Made by a program: the position numbers and the translations under genes. Shown in pieces: positions 1 through 8,400 of a DNA stretch of 64,000 bases. How positions within the stretch are numbered: position 1 is the stretch's first letter; each line of letters opens with the position of its first letter. Source of the DNA: Salinarimonas rosea DSM 21201. Lineage in GTDB: Bacteria > Pseudomonadota > Alphaproteobacteria > Rhizobiales > Beijerinckiaceae. Location of the stretch: contig NZ_KE386842.1 of assembly GCF_000429045.1 (NCBI RefSeq), positions 62,001-126,000 of the forward strand, given 5' to 3'. The notes under the pieces are model-generated. The model had not been told where the DNA came from, ran no database searches, and saw only the letters and a list, made by a program, of their open reading frames with translations.

Positions 1-234
1 CTCGACCTCGGAGCCGACCGAGATCGGCTCGTCACGGCCGGGACCCATGAATTCCTTGAGGGCGACGCGCCCCTCGGTCTTGGCGCCGATGTCGATGACG
101 GCGACGTCCTTCTCGATGGCGACGACCTTCCCCTTGACGACGGAGCCCTCGGCCACCTCGTTCTGCTGGAAGGACTCCTCGAGCAGGGCCGCGAAATCCT
201 CACGGCTGGGCGCGTTCTGCATGGAAGCGGACAT
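1..234 (-). CDS. rpsA: 30S ribosomal protein S1, 5' end only
   Basis: Minus-strand reading gives the first 78 residues of ribosomal protein S1, which helps mRNA bind the 30S subunit. The first S1 (OB-fold) repeat begins near residue 28 with the GSVVKGKVVAIE stretch, and IDIGAKTEG follows near residue 48. The rest lies beyond the left edge, so this is a window truncation and not a broken gene. The ATG at 234-232 is preceded by an AGGAG ribosome site. A nearby internal Met (residue 5) is a less likely start. cmk, often upstream of rpsA, is not present here. Confidence 0.95.
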   Translation of the reverse strand, partial: MSASMQNAPSREDFAALLEESFQQNEVAEGSVVKGKVVAIEKDVAVIDIGAKTEGRVALKEFMGPGRDEPISVGSEVE

Positions 235-502
235 TCAATCTCCTAGTGCCCTCGTCGGGCGTGCACCGGCGGGCTCGTGCTGCGTTGCGCCACCAACCGC
301 CGCACCCGGGGGCGCGCGCGCTCGCGAAGCCCGTCGGGCTGCCGCTCCTGTCTGTACGGAGCGGGCCGGCGCGACGACGGCGGGCGGTGACGATCTCTCG
401 TTCCGTGCGAACGCTCCGAACGGGTCTCGCGCCGGGACGCGCGCCCCTGCGGGCACGCGGACGCCGGACACGTCCTCGCGGAGGTCCTCACGGATCGCGG
501 CG

Positions 503-530
503 TCTTAACGGAAAACACCTGGACAGGCAA
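503..530 (-). promoter_or_regulatory. candidate rpsA promoter
   Basis: On the minus strand TTGCCT (530-525), a 16-base spacer and TTAAGA (508-503) resemble a sigma-70 promoter pointing at rpsA. It would leave a leader of about 260 bases. S1 is autoregulated through its leader in other bacteria, so a long leader is plausible, but the match is only moderate. Confidence 0.35.
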
Positions 531-561
531 GGCGCCGGCGTGCTTTTGGGCGCGACGGGCA

Positions 562-585
562 GCGGCCGCACGCGGCTGCGGCCGC
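562..585. repeat. perfect inverted repeat, 9-base arms
   Basis: GCGGCCGCA (562-570) and TGCGGCCGC (577-585) flank a 6-base loop. It lies between divergent transcription units, so it cannot be a normal terminator for a gene in the window. Role unknown. Confidence 0.6.
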
Positions 586-737
586 ACGGCCGCCGTACGG
601 GGCCAAAAACCGGGAGAATCCGGGCGTTGCGACGTAGCGCCGGACGAAGCCTTGCATTAGGACTGTTACCGACCTCGTCGGAGCCGGTGGGAACGGCCGA
701 TGCCCGGCGGGAGAGAGAAACGTATGGGAGAGCCAAC

Positions 738-1931
738 ATGAAGAAGCTCATTGCGGCCACCGCCGTCGCCGCGCTGATGACCGCGCCGGCCCTGGCGCAG
801 GACGACGGCATCCCCGTCGGCATCATCCTCGGCTTCACCGGGCCGCTCGAGTCGATCATGCCCAACATGGGCAACGCGGCCGAGCTCGCCTTCACCGAGG
901 CGTCCGAGTCCGGCCAGCTGCTCGGCGGGCGCACGATCGAGGCGATCCGCGCGGATTCCACCTGCATCGACGCGGCCGCGGCGACGGCGGCGGCGGAGCG
1001 CCTGATCACTTCCGACGAGGTCGTCGCGCTGATGGGCCCCGACTGCTCGGGCGTCACGACCGCGGTCGTCAACAACGTGTCCGTGCCCAACGGCGTGCCG
1101 ACCGTGTCGCCCTCGGCGACCTCGCCGGCGCTGTCGACGATCGAGGACCAGGGCCTGTTCTTCCGCACGGCGCCGTCCGACGCCCGCCAGGGCCAGGTCA
1201 TCGCCGAGCTGCTCGACGAGCGCGGCGTGGACGAGGTCGCGGTCACCTACACCAACAACGACTACGGCAAGGGCCTCGCCGACTCGTTCGCCTCCGCCTT
1301 CGAGGCGCTCGGCGGGTCGGTGCTGATCTCCGCCGCGCACGAGGACGGCCGGGCCGACTACTCGGCCGAGGTGGGCGCGCTTTCGGCCTCCGGCGCCGAC
1401 ATGCTCGCGGTGTTCGGCTACGCCGACGGCGGCGGCCGCGGCATCGTCCAGGCCTCGCTCGACACCGGCGCCTTCGACCAGTTCGTCTTCGGCGACGGCA
1501 TGTTCGGCGAGAGCATCATCGAGGCGATCGGCTCCGAGCTCGACGGCCGCGTGATCGGCGCCGTGCCGGGCACCGACAACGACGGCGCGCAGGCCTTCGC
1601 CGACATGACCTCGGGCACCTCCGTCGACTCGACGGGGACCTATGCCGGCGAGAGCTACGACGCCGCGGCGCTGATCGTGCTCGCCATGCAGGCCGCGGGC
1701 GACGCCACGCGCGCCGGCATCGCCGAGCAGATGATGAACGTCGCCAACGCGCCGGGCGAGCAGATCGGCCCGGGCGAGATCGGCCGTGCGCTCGAGATCA
1801 TCGCCGGCGGCGGGGACGTCGACTACGTCGGCGCCACCGGCATCGAGCTGATCGGGCCCGGCGAGGCCGCCGGCTCCTACCGCATCTTCGAGATCGACAA
1901 CGGCGAGATCGTCACGCTCGGCTTCCGCTGA
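738..1931 (+). CDS. branched-chain amino acid-type ABC transporter, periplasmic binding protein
   Basis: 397 residues. Residues 1-20 form a Sec signal peptide ending in ALA before QDDG. The mature part is a type I periplasmic binding protein of the LivJ/LivK family (Peripla_BP_6): GFTGPLE near residue 32, NDYGKGL in the middle. Cys76 and Cys103 are placed like the disulfide of E. coli leucine-binding proteins. The ATG at 738 follows GGGAGA and puts the signal peptide at the N-terminus; a longer in-frame extension upstream is unlikely coding. First gene of a five-gene transporter operon. The substrate could be amino acids, amides or other small organics and cannot be fixed from sequence alone. 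Confidence 0.93.
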   Translation: MKKLIAATAVAALMTAPALAQDDGIPVGIILGFTGPLESIMPNMGNAAELAFTEASESGQLLGGRTIEAIRADSTCIDAAAATAAAERLITSDEVVALMGPDCSGVTTAVVNNVSVPNGVPTVSPSATSPALSTIEDQGLFFRTAPSDARQGQVIAELLDERGVDEVAVTYTNNDYGKGLADSFASAFEALGGSVLISAAHEDGRADYSAEVGALSASGADMLAVFGYADGGGRGIVQASLDTGAFDQFVFGDGMFGESIIEAIGSELDGRVIGAVPGTDNDGAQAFADMTSGTSVDSTGTYAGESYDAAALIVLAMQAAGDATRAGIAEQMMNVANAPGEQIGPGEIGRALEIIAGGGDVDYVGATGIELIGPGEAAGSYRIFEIDNGEIVTLGFR

Positions 1932-1942
1932 TCGCGACCGCG

Positions 1943-1970
1943 CGCCGGCCCGGGTCCGCCCGGGCCGGCG
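1943..1970 (+). terminator. strong stem-loop between binding-protein gene and livG
   Basis: Perfect 12-base arms (1943-1954 and 1959-1970) with a TCCG loop, no T-run. It sits 12 bases after the binding-protein stop. Such stems commonly stabilise the upstream mRNA or partly terminate, giving more binding protein than membrane components. That role is inferred. Confidence 0.7.
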
Positions 1971-1990
1971 TCGCTCGGAGCATCGAACTC

Positions 1991-2845
1991 ATGATTCGCG
2001 TCGACGACCTGCATCTCAGCTTCGGCGGCATCAAGGCCGTGGACGGGGCGAGCCTGGAGATCGCAAAGGGCTCGATCACGGGGCTGATCGGCCCCAACGG
2101 CGCCGGCAAGACGACCCTCTTCAACGTCGTCGCCGGGCACTACCGGCCGACCGCCGGGCGCGTCTTCCTCGACGGGCAGGACGTCACGGGCCTTCCCCCG
2201 CACGAGCTGTTCCGCCGCGGGCTGCTGCGCACCTTCCAGATCGCCCACGAGTTCTCGACGCTCACCGTGCGCGAGAACCTGATGATGGTGCCCGACCGGC
2301 AGTCCGGCGAGACGCTCTGGAACACCTTCTTCCGCCGCAAGCAGATCGCCGCCGAGGAGCGGGCGCTGTGGGACAAGGCGGACGAGGTGCTGCACTTCCT
2401 CCACCTCAACCACGTCGCCGACGAGCTGGCGGGCAACCTCTCCGGCGGGCAGAAGAAGCTGCTCGAGCTCGGCCGCACGATGATGGTCGACGCCAAGATC
2501 GTCTTCCTCGACGAGGTCGGGGCGGGCGTGAACCGCACGCTGCTCAAGACCATCGGCCACGCCATCGAGCGGCTCAACCGCGAGCGCGGCTACACGTTCT
2601 GCATGATCGAGCACGACATGGACTTCATCGGGCGCCTGTGCGACCCGGTCATCGTCATGGCCGAGGGCAAGGTCCTGACCAAGGGCCATCCCGACGCGGT
2701 GCGCGCCGACGAGCGCGTCATCGAGGCCTATCTCGGCCGCGGCCTCAAGAGCCGCCGCAGGCAGCCCGTCGGGCCGGACGCGCCGGCCGCGCAGCCCGGT
2801 GCCCGGCCCGGCACGCCCGCGGCCAGCCCCGGAGCGCCCGCATGA
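1991..2845 (+). CDS. livG: branched-chain amino acid-type ABC transporter ATP-binding protein (LivG-like)
   Basis: 284 residues, cytoplasmic ATPase. Walker A GPNGAGKTT at 34-42, signature LSGGQ at 150-154, switch His at 208 in MIEHDM. Walker B reads VFLDEV at 171-176: the catalytic Glu175 is present, but the usual Pro after DE is Val, giving DEVGAGVNR. The C-terminus carries an extra Pro/Ala/Gly-rich tail of about 30 residues after the conserved YLGRG. Its stop overlaps the start of livF by ATGA, indicating coupled translation. Confidence 0.93.
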   Translation: MIRVDDLHLSFGGIKAVDGASLEIAKGSITGLIGPNGAGKTTLFNVVAGHYRPTAGRVFLDGQDVTGLPPHELFRRGLLRTFQIAHEFSTLTVRENLMMVPDRQSGETLWNTFFRRKQIAAEERALWDKADEVLHFLHLNHVADELAGNLSGGQKKLLELGRTMMVDAKIVFLDEVGAGVNRTLLKTIGHAIERLNRERGYTFCMIEHDMDFIGRLCDPVIVMAEGKVLTKGHPDAVRADERVIEAYLGRGLKSRRRQPVGPDAPAAQPGARPGTPAASPGAPA

Positions 2846-3546
2846 GCTTCCTCTCCGGGGCGCACATGACCGGCGGCTACGGCGGCGCCGACATCCTGCA
2901 CGATTGCACCATCGGCGTGGAGAAGGGCGAGATCGCCGTGATCGTCGGCCCCAACGGCGCCGGCAAGTCCACCGCCATGAAGGCGATCTTCGGCATGCTC
3001 GGCCTGCGCCAGGGCACCGTCACCCTCGACGGCCGCGACATCGGCGGGCTCTCCCCGCAGGAGCGGGTCGTCGCCGGCATGGGCTTCGTGCCGCAGACGA
3101 ACAACGTCTTCCGCGCGCTCACCGTCGAGGAGAACCTCGAGATGGGCGCCTACATCCGCACCGACGGCTATCGCGAGACGATGGAGCAGGTCTTCTCGCT
3201 CTTCCCCATCCTGCGCGAGAAGCGGCGCCAGCCGGCGGGCGAGCTCTCCGGCGGCCAGCGCCAGCAGGTCGCGGTCGGCCGCGCGCTGATGACCAAGCCC
3301 AAGGTGCTGATGCTCGACGAGCCCACCGCCGGCGTCTCGCCCATCGTCATGGACGAGCTGTTCGACAAGATCCTCGACGTCGCCGCCACCGGCATCGCCA
3401 TCCTGATGGTGGAGCAGAACGCCCGCCAGGCGCTCGAGATCGCCGACAAGGGCTACGTCCTCGTCCAGGGCCGCAACCGCTACACCGACACCGGCGCCGC
3501 GCTGCTCGCGGACCCGGAGGTCCGCCGCACCTTCCTCGGAGGCTGA
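2842..3546 (+). CDS. livF: branched-chain amino acid-type ABC transporter ATP-binding protein (LivF-like)
   Basis: 234 residues. Walker A GPNGAGKST at 36-44, signature LSGGQ at 135-139, Walker B LMLDEP at 156-161. The switch position has VEQN instead of a His, the usual LivF pattern. It pairs with the preceding LivG-like ATPase to energise the permease heterodimer. The ATG overlaps the livG stop by four bases; the next gene begins 6 bases after its stop. Confidence 0.95.
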   Translation: MSFLSGAHMTGGYGGADILHDCTIGVEKGEIAVIVGPNGAGKSTAMKAIFGMLGLRQGTVTLDGRDIGGLSPQERVVAGMGFVPQTNNVFRALTVEENLEMGAYIRTDGYRETMEQVFSLFPILREKRRQPAGELSGGQRQQVAVGRALMTKPKVLMLDEPTAGVSPIVMDELFDKILDVAATGIAILMVEQNARQALEIADKGYVLVQGRNRYTDTGAALLADPEVRRTFLGG

Positions 3547-3552
3547 AGACCC

Positions 3553-4566
3553 GTGGAGAGCTTTCTCAACGCCTTCGTGGTGCTGTCGAACTTCGTGCTG
3601 ATCCCCGGGCTGGCCTACGGCGCGCAGCTGGCCCTCGGCGCGCTGGGCGTCACCCTGGTCTACGCGGTGCTGCGCTTCTCGAACTTCGCCCACGGCGACC
3701 TGATGGCCTTCGGCACGATGGCCACGATCCTCGGCACCTGGTGGCTGCAGTCGATGGGCGTCGGCTTCGGGCCGCTGCCGACCGCGCTGCTCGTCCTGCC
3801 GCTCGGCATCCTCGCCGCCGTGCTGCTGGTGCTCGGCACCGATCGGGTGGTCTACCGCTTCTACCGCCGGCGGCGGGCGGCGCCGGTCGTGTTCGTCATC
3901 GTCTCCGTCGGGGTGATGTTCATCTACAACGCGCTGGTGCGGTTCTTCATCGGCGTCGAGGACCGGCGCTTCGAGGACGGCGAGCGCTTCATCATCAGGC
4001 CCAACGAGTTCGAGGCGCTCACCGGCCTCTCCGAGGGCCTGGCGCTGCGCACGAGCCAGCTGATCACCGTCGTCGTGACGCTCGTGGCGGTGGTGGCGCT
4101 GTTCTGGTTCCTGCAGCGCACCCGCACCGGCAAGGCCATGCGCGCCTTCTCCGACAACGAGGACCTCGCGCTCCTGTCCGGCATCGATCCCAAGCGCGTC
4201 GTCCTCATCACCTGGGCGCTCGCGGCGACGCTCGCGACGCTGGCGGGCGTGCTCTACGGGCTCGACAAGAGCTTCCGGCCGTTCAACTACTTCCAGCTCC
4301 TGCTGCCGATCTTCGCCGCCGCCATCGTCGGCGGCATCGGCAAGCCGTTCGGGGCGGTGATCGGCGGCTTCGTCGTCGCCTTCTCCGAGGTCGGGTTGAC
4401 CTACGCCTACCGGCGGGTGCTGGGCCACGTCCTCCCGGACGAGTGGATGCCGAGCGGCCTCGCGCAGCTGCTCTCGACCGACTACAAGTTCGCGGTCTCC
4501 TTCATCATCCTCGTGCTGGTCCTGCTGCTGCGGCCCACGGGCATCCTGCGGGGGCGCGTGATATGA
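3553..4566 (+). CDS. livH: branched-chain amino acid-type ABC transporter permease (LivH-like)
   Basis: 337 residues, inner-membrane permease with about eight hydrophobic segments. Near residue 50 is NFAHGDLMAFG, the LivH hallmark, and near residue 255 FAAAIVGGIGKPFGAVIGG, the cytoplasmic coupling region. It begins with GTG only 6 bases after the livF stop, in a tightly packed operon. Its TGA overlaps the next ATG. Confidence 0.93.
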   Translation: MESFLNAFVVLSNFVLIPGLAYGAQLALGALGVTLVYAVLRFSNFAHGDLMAFGTMATILGTWWLQSMGVGFGPLPTALLVLPLGILAAVLLVLGTDRVVYRFYRRRRAAPVVFVIVSVGVMFIYNALVRFFIGVEDRRFEDGERFIIRPNEFEALTGLSEGLALRTSQLITVVVTLVAVVALFWFLQRTRTGKAMRAFSDNEDLALLSGIDPKRVVLITWALAATLATLAGVLYGLDKSFRPFNYFQLLLPIFAAAIVGGIGKPFGAVIGGFVVAFSEVGLTYAYRRVLGHVLPDEWMPSGLAQLLSTDYKFAVSFIILVLVLLLRPTGILRGRVI

Positions 4567-5888
4567 GCCTGTCCGTCAAGACCCTCCTGTCCTTCGCGGT
4601 GATGGCGGCCGCGCTCCTCGCGGTGGGCGTCTTCCAGAGCTGGACGCTCGCGCTCGCGATCCTCAACCTGTCGCTGATCTCGGCGATCATGGCGCTGGGC
4701 GTCAACATGCAATGGGGCTACGCCGGCCTGTTCAACGTCGGCGTCATGGGCTTCGCGGCGCTCGGCGGCATCGCCGCGGTGCTGGTGGCGATGCCGCCCG
4801 TGCCGGGCGCCTGGGCCGCGGGCTCGTGGAACCTGCTCTTCGCGGCGCTCGCGCTGCTGGGCACGATCGCCGCCGCGATCGCCGTGCGCCGGATGCTGCC
4901 CAAGGGCCGACGCACGGCGGCGACGATCCTCGTCGTCGCGGTGGGCTACTTCGTGATCCGCTATTTCGGCGACCGGGCGACGGGCGCCATCGAGGGCTAC
5001 GACGCCGCCGCCACCGGCTATCTCGGGGGCCTGGGGCTGCCGATCCTGCTTGCCTGGGTCGTCGGCGCGCTGTTCGCCGCCGGCGCCGCCTGGCTCATCG
5101 GCAAGGTCGCGCTGGGGCTGCGCTCGGACTACCTCGCCATCGCGACGCTCGGCATCTCCGAGATCGTCATCGCGCTCCTCAAGAACGAGGCCTGGCTCAC
5201 CCGCGGCGTGAAGAACGTCAGCGGCCTGCCGCGCCCGGCGCCCTACGAGATCGAGCTGCAGCAGCAGGCCTGGCTCGTGGACCTCGCCGCCGACCTCGGC
5301 ATGCGCACGACGACGCTGTCCTCGGTGGCCGTGGCGCTCGTCTACACCGCGCTCTTCGCGGTCGTGCTGATCGTGCTCATCGTGCTGGCCGAGCGGGCGC
5401 TGAACTCGCCCTGGGGGCGGATGATGCGCGCCATCCGCGACAACCGCGACGCGGCGTCCGCCATGGGCAAGGACGTCACCCGCCGCCACCTGCAGATCTT
5501 CGTGATCGGCTCGGCGGTGGTGGGGCTCGCCGGCGCCATGCTGGTGACGCTCGACGGGCAGTTCACGCCGGGCACCTACAACCCGCTGCGCTTCACCTTC
5601 CTGATCTGGGTGATGGTGATCCTCGGCGGCTCGGGCAACAACATGGGCTCGGTGCTCGGCGCCTTCGTGATCTGGTTCGTCTGGGTCCAGGCCGAGCCCG
5701 CGGGCCTGTGGCTGATGAACACGCTCACCGCCGGCATGGAGCAGGGCGACGCGCTGCGCCGGCACCTGCTCGATTCCGCGCCGCACCTGCGGCTGTTCCT
5801 GATGGGGGTGATCCTGCTCACCGTGCTGCGTTTCGCGCCGCGCGGCATCCTGCCGGAGAAGACCGGGGTCGCCCGCCCGCGGACGTGA
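4563..5888 (+). CDS. livM: branched-chain amino acid-type ABC transporter permease (LivM-like)
   Basis: 441 residues, inner-membrane permease and partner of the LivH-like protein. It has multiple hydrophobic helices and LivM-type stretches: QWGYAGLFNVGVMGF near residue 50, RSDYLAIATLGISEI near 190, and VILGGSGNNMGSVLGAF near 355. It is longer than E. coli LivM because of inserted hydrophobic segments around residues 75-165. ATGA overlap with the upstream gene. Last gene of the transporter operon; no terminator is evident before the HIT gene, 20 bases on. Confidence 0.93.
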   Translation: MSLSVKTLLSFAVMAAALLAVGVFQSWTLALAILNLSLISAIMALGVNMQWGYAGLFNVGVMGFAALGGIAAVLVAMPPVPGAWAAGSWNLLFAALALLGTIAAAIAVRRMLPKGRRTAATILVVAVGYFVIRYFGDRATGAIEGYDAAATGYLGGLGLPILLAWVVGALFAAGAAWLIGKVALGLRSDYLAIATLGISEIVIALLKNEAWLTRGVKNVSGLPRPAPYEIELQQQAWLVDLAADLGMRTTTLSSVAVALVYTALFAVVLIVLIVLAERALNSPWGRMMRAIRDNRDAASAMGKDVTRRHLQIFVIGSAVVGLAGAMLVTLDGQFTPGTYNPLRFTFLIWVMVILGGSGNNMGSVLGAFVIWFVWVQAEPAGLWLMNTLTAGMEQGDALRRHLLDSAPHLRLFLMGVILLTVLRFAPRGILPEKTGVARPRT

Positions 5889-5908
5889 CGGAACGAGGGA
5901 GGGTTGCG

Positions 5909-6379
5909 ATGGCCGAGGACCGCGTCGATCCACACTGCCCCTTCTGCCGCATCGCGCGCCGGGAGATCGGGGCGAGCATCGTCTGCGAGGACGCCCGCCT
6001 CGTCGCCTTCCTCGACATCATGCCGATCCGGCCCGGCCACGTGCAGATCGCCCCGAAGGCGCACTACCCGACCTTCGAGGTGCTGCCGCCCGACCTCGCC
6101 GCCGAGATCCTCGCGCTCGGGCAGCGCCTGGCGCGGTCGATGAAGAGGCTCTACGGCGTCGAGCGCGTGGCGTTCCTGTTCTCGGGCGGCGACGTCGCGC
6201 ATGCGCACGCGCACCTCGTGCCGATGCACGAGAAGACGGACATCACCTCGCGCCGCTACATCGCCGACGAGGACCTGAGCTTCCAGGCGCTGCCGCGCGC
6301 CGGCTCCGACGAGCTGGAGGAGACCGCGCGGGCGCTTCGCGGCGCGCTCGCGACGGAGGACGGCGCCGTGCAGCCGTGA
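5909..6379 (+). CDS. HIT family hydrolase
   Basis: 156 residues. Histidine-triad nucleotide-binding fold with the active-site series H98-A-H100-A-H102 (HAHAHLVPMH) and an N-terminal CPFC (10-13), a zinc-type pair found in Hint-like proteins. Members hydrolyse nucleoside phosphoramidates or aminoacyl adenylates; the true substrate is unknown. The ATG at 5909 sits after GAGGGAGGG and begins just before CPFC. It lies 20 bases after livM, so it may be co-transcribed, but nothing links it functionally to the transporter. Confidence 0.92.
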   Translation: MAEDRVDPHCPFCRIARREIGASIVCEDARLVAFLDIMPIRPGHVQIAPKAHYPTFEVLPPDLAAEILALGQRLARSMKRLYGVERVAFLFSGGDVAHAHAHLVPMHEKTDITSRRYIADEDLSFQALPRAGSDELEETARALRGALATEDGAVQP

Positions 6380-6404
6380 GCGTGCACGAGCGGGCACCGT
6401 TCGT

Positions 6405-6433
6405 CTGGCACGGCACGGGGTCGTGCCTATATG
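6405..6433 (+). promoter_or_regulatory. candidate grxC promoter overlapping a short hairpin
   Basis: CTGGCA (6405-6410), 17-base spacer, TATATG (6428-6433), about 28 bases before the grxC ATG. The spacer contains GGCACG-gggt-CGTGCC (6412-6427), a short stem that could also end transcription from the HIT gene. Confidence 0.4.
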
Positions 6434-6461
6434 GTTGGATCGCGAAACGAACGAGGCCGCG

Positions 6462-6719
6462 ATGAAGCCGATCGAGATCTACCTGCGCTCCTGGTGCCCC
6501 TACTGCACGGCCGCCCGGGCGCTCCTCGACGAGAAGGGCGCCGCCTACACGGTGATCGACATCGAGCGCGAGCCAGAGCGCCGGCGCGAGATGATCGATC
6601 GCGCCAAGGGCCGCACGACGGTGCCGCAGGTCTTCGTCGGCGAGACGCATGTCGGCGGCTTCGACGACCTCTCGGCGCTCGACCGCGCCGGGCGGCTCGA
6701 CCCGCTCCTGTCCGCGTGA
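6462..6719 (+). CDS. grxC: glutaredoxin 3
   Basis: 85 residues, a dithiol glutaredoxin using glutathione to reduce disulfides. The CPYC active site is at residues 12-15, TVPQVF at about 48-53 carries the cis-Pro, and GGFDDL at about 60-65 is the glutathione-binding Gly-Gly region. The start at 6462 gives MKPIEIY, the expected first strand; in-frame sequence upstream is not conserved-looking. First gene of a grxC-nitrilase-DUF1178 cluster common in alphaproteobacteria. Confidence 0.95.
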   Translation: MKPIEIYLRSWCPYCTAARALLDEKGAAYTVIDIEREPERRREMIDRAKGRTTVPQVFVGETHVGGFDDLSALDRAGRLDPLLSA

Positions 6720-6729
6720 GGAGGCCCGC

Positions 6730-7569
6730 ATGAGCCGTCTCGTCGTCGCCTGCGTCCAGATGCGCTCCGGGCGCGATCCCGTCGCGAACCGCGAGGCCGC
6801 CATCGCCGGCGTCGCCGCTGCGTCGGACGCGGGGGCCGCCTACGTGCAGACGCCCGAGATGACCGGGCTGCTCGAGCGCGACAAGGCCGCGCTCTTCGAC
6901 AAGATCCGCACGCAGGAGGAGGACGAGACCATCGCGGCGCTGCGCGCCGTCGCCCGCGCCCGCGCGATCACGGTCCATATCGGCTCGCTGGCGATCCGGG
7001 TCGGCGACAAGGTGGCGAACCGCGCGGTGCTGATCGGGCCCGACGGCGAGATCGTCGCCACCTACGACAAGATCCACCTCTTCGACGTCGACCTGCCCAA
7101 CGGCGAGACCTGGCGCGAGAGCGCGACCTATGTCGGCGGCGAGAGGGCGGTCCTGGCGCAGACGCCGGTGGGCGCCATCGGGCTGTCGGTCTGCTACGAC
7201 ATTCGCTTCCCCTACCTCTACCGCGCCTATGCCGAGGCCGGCGCCGAGATCCTCACCGCGCCCGCGGCCTTCACCCGGCAGACCGGCGAGGCGCATTGGC
7301 GCACGCTCGCCCGGGCGCGGGCGATCGAGAACGGCGCCTTCTTCGTCGCCGCCGCCCAGGGCGGCCGGCACGAGGACGGGCGCGAGACCTGGGGGCACTC
7401 GATCGTGGTCGATCCGTGGGGACGCGTGCTCGCCGAGGGCGACGCGGAGCCGGGGCTCGTCGTCGCCGAGATCGACCGCGAGGCGGTCGCCGAGGCGCGC
7501 CGGCGCGTGCCGAGCCTGCGCCACGGGCGCCCCACGCCGCTCGTCCGTGCCGGCGGGGCGTCGGCATGA
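6730..7569 (+). CDS. carbon-nitrogen hydrolase (nitrilase superfamily, Nit1/deaminated-glutathione amidase-like)
   Basis: 279 residues. Catalytic triad visible: Glu43 in TPEMTG, Lys114 in YDKIHLFD, Cys155 in SVCYDIRFP. The DKIHLFD signature and position next to glutaredoxin suggest the Nit1 branch, which repairs deaminated glutathione, but other omega-amidases look alike. It begins 10 bases after grxC. Its TGA overlaps the ATG of a 19-codon reading frame (7566-7625) that in turn overlaps the next gene. Confidence 0.92.
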   Translation: MSRLVVACVQMRSGRDPVANREAAIAGVAAASDAGAAYVQTPEMTGLLERDKAALFDKIRTQEEDETIAALRAVARARAITVHIGSLAIRVGDKVANRAVLIGPDGEIVATYDKIHLFDVDLPNGETWRESATYVGGERAVLAQTPVGAIGLSVCYDIRFPYLYRAYAEAGAEILTAPAAFTRQTGEAHWRTLARARAIENGAFFVAAAQGGRHEDGRETWGHSIVVDPWGRVLAEGDAEPGLVVAEIDREAVAEARRRVPSLRHGRPTPLVRAGGASA

Positions 7570-7625
7570 CGCCGCTGCGCGCCTTCGGAATTCGTTCGCT
7601 GCCGACCCGCATCCTCGTCCTATGA
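7566..7625 (+). CDS. possible 19-residue bridging mini-gene
   Basis: ATG at 7566 overlaps the nitrilase TGA, and its own TGA (7623-7625) overlaps the ATG of the DUF1178 gene (7622). The peptide starts MTPLRAFGIRS and has no recognisable domain. The double ATGA-type overlap would let a ribosome pass from one gene to the next without leaving the mRNA. It may be a translational relay and not a functional peptide, or simply chance. Confidence 0.3.
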   Translation: MTPLRAFGIRSLPTRILVL

Positions 7626-8137
7626 TCCGCTACGCGCTGGCCTGCTCGTCCGGCCACCCCTTCGAGAGCTGGTTTCCGTCCTCGGCGTCGTTCGAGGAGC
7701 AGGCGGCGCGCGGGCTCGTGGCGTGCCCCGTGTGCGGCGCCACGCGCGTCGAGAAGCAGATCATGGCGCCCTCGGTGGCCCGTACCGACCGCGGGCCGCG
7801 GGAGAGCGCGCCCGAGCCGGCGGCGGACGCGCCGCCGACGGGCATGCCCGTCGTCCCCGCCCCGTCCGAGCACGGGCCGCCGACGGCGCCGCCGGTCGCG
7901 CTCCTGTCGGAGGCGCAGCGCGAGATGCGCGAGGCGCTCCGTCGCCTGCGCGCCCACATCGAGGCGACCGCCGAGAACGTGGGGCGCGCCTTTCCCGAGG
8001 AGGCGCGCCGCATCCACGCGGGCGACGCCCCCGAGCGGCCGATCATCGGCCAGGCCGACCGCGACGAGGTCGCCGAGCTGATCGAGGAAGGCGTCCCCAT
8101 CGCCCCGCTGCCGATCCTGCCGAACGAGCGGAATTGA
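7622..8137 (+). CDS. DUF1178 family protein
   Basis: 171 residues. The N-terminus MIRYALACSSGHPFESWF and the CPVCG at about residues 38-42 followed by KQIMAP are typical of DUF1178, a proteobacterial family of unknown function. Middle region (about 55-95) is Pro/Ala-rich and likely disordered; the C-terminal part is helical and acidic. The alternating Cys residues could hold zinc. Third gene of the grxC cluster; possible redox or metal link is inferred from neighbours only. Confidence 0.88.
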   Translation: MIRYALACSSGHPFESWFPSSASFEEQAARGLVACPVCGATRVEKQIMAPSVARTDRGPRESAPEPAADAPPTGMPVVPAPSEHGPPTAPPVALLSEAQREMREALRRLRAHIEATAENVGRAFPEEARRIHAGDAPERPIIGQADRDEVAELIEEGVPIAPLPILPNERN

Positions 8138-8154
8138 CGGCGAGCCTTCACGGC

Positions 8155-8182
8155 TTGCATTTCCCGCCCGAAAGCCCATAAT
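8155..8182 (+). promoter_or_regulatory. candidate rpsU promoter
   Basis: TTGCAT (8155-8160), 16-base spacer, CATAAT (8177-8182). It starts 17 bases after the DUF1178 stop and would give rpsU a leader of about 210 bases. The rest of 8183-8388 shows no gene. Confidence 0.5.
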
Positions 8183-8400
8183 CGAGCTTTCCCGCTCGGC
8201 CCGTTCCGCGCGGGCATCGTGCTGGCTCGCCTCTCGCGGCCGGCTGGGGCCGAAGGCGGCTCCGACCCACGGGTCCGTCGGACCCCGCCCGTGCCTCGAC
8301 TCGTTCGCTCATCCGAGTCCGGCCGCCCGGCATTCGCCGGGAGCGCGATCGTCATCGATTCAGTCGGCGCCCGGCGCCGCGCAACACGAGGAGAGAGTTT

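Larger units (their letters stand above)
235..737. other. intergenic region between divergent rpsA and ABC transporter operon
   Basis: About 500 bases without a convincing gene. Reading frames here give Arg/Ala/Pro-rich translations with no family resemblance. It holds the candidate rpsA promoter (503-530) and a perfect GC hairpin at 562-585. I could not identify a good promoter for the plus-strand transporter operon. Confidence 0.6.

Noticed and set aside
246-737. In-frame extension upstream of the binding-protein start
   Set aside because: It reads Arg/Gly/Ala-rich without a ribosome site, and a proper signal peptide begins at 738.
2728-4428. Long minus-strand open frame across the transporter genes
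   Set aside because: Translation is rich in Arg, Glu, Asp, His and Ala and mirrors GC-rich codons of the plus-strand genes, which have clear families.
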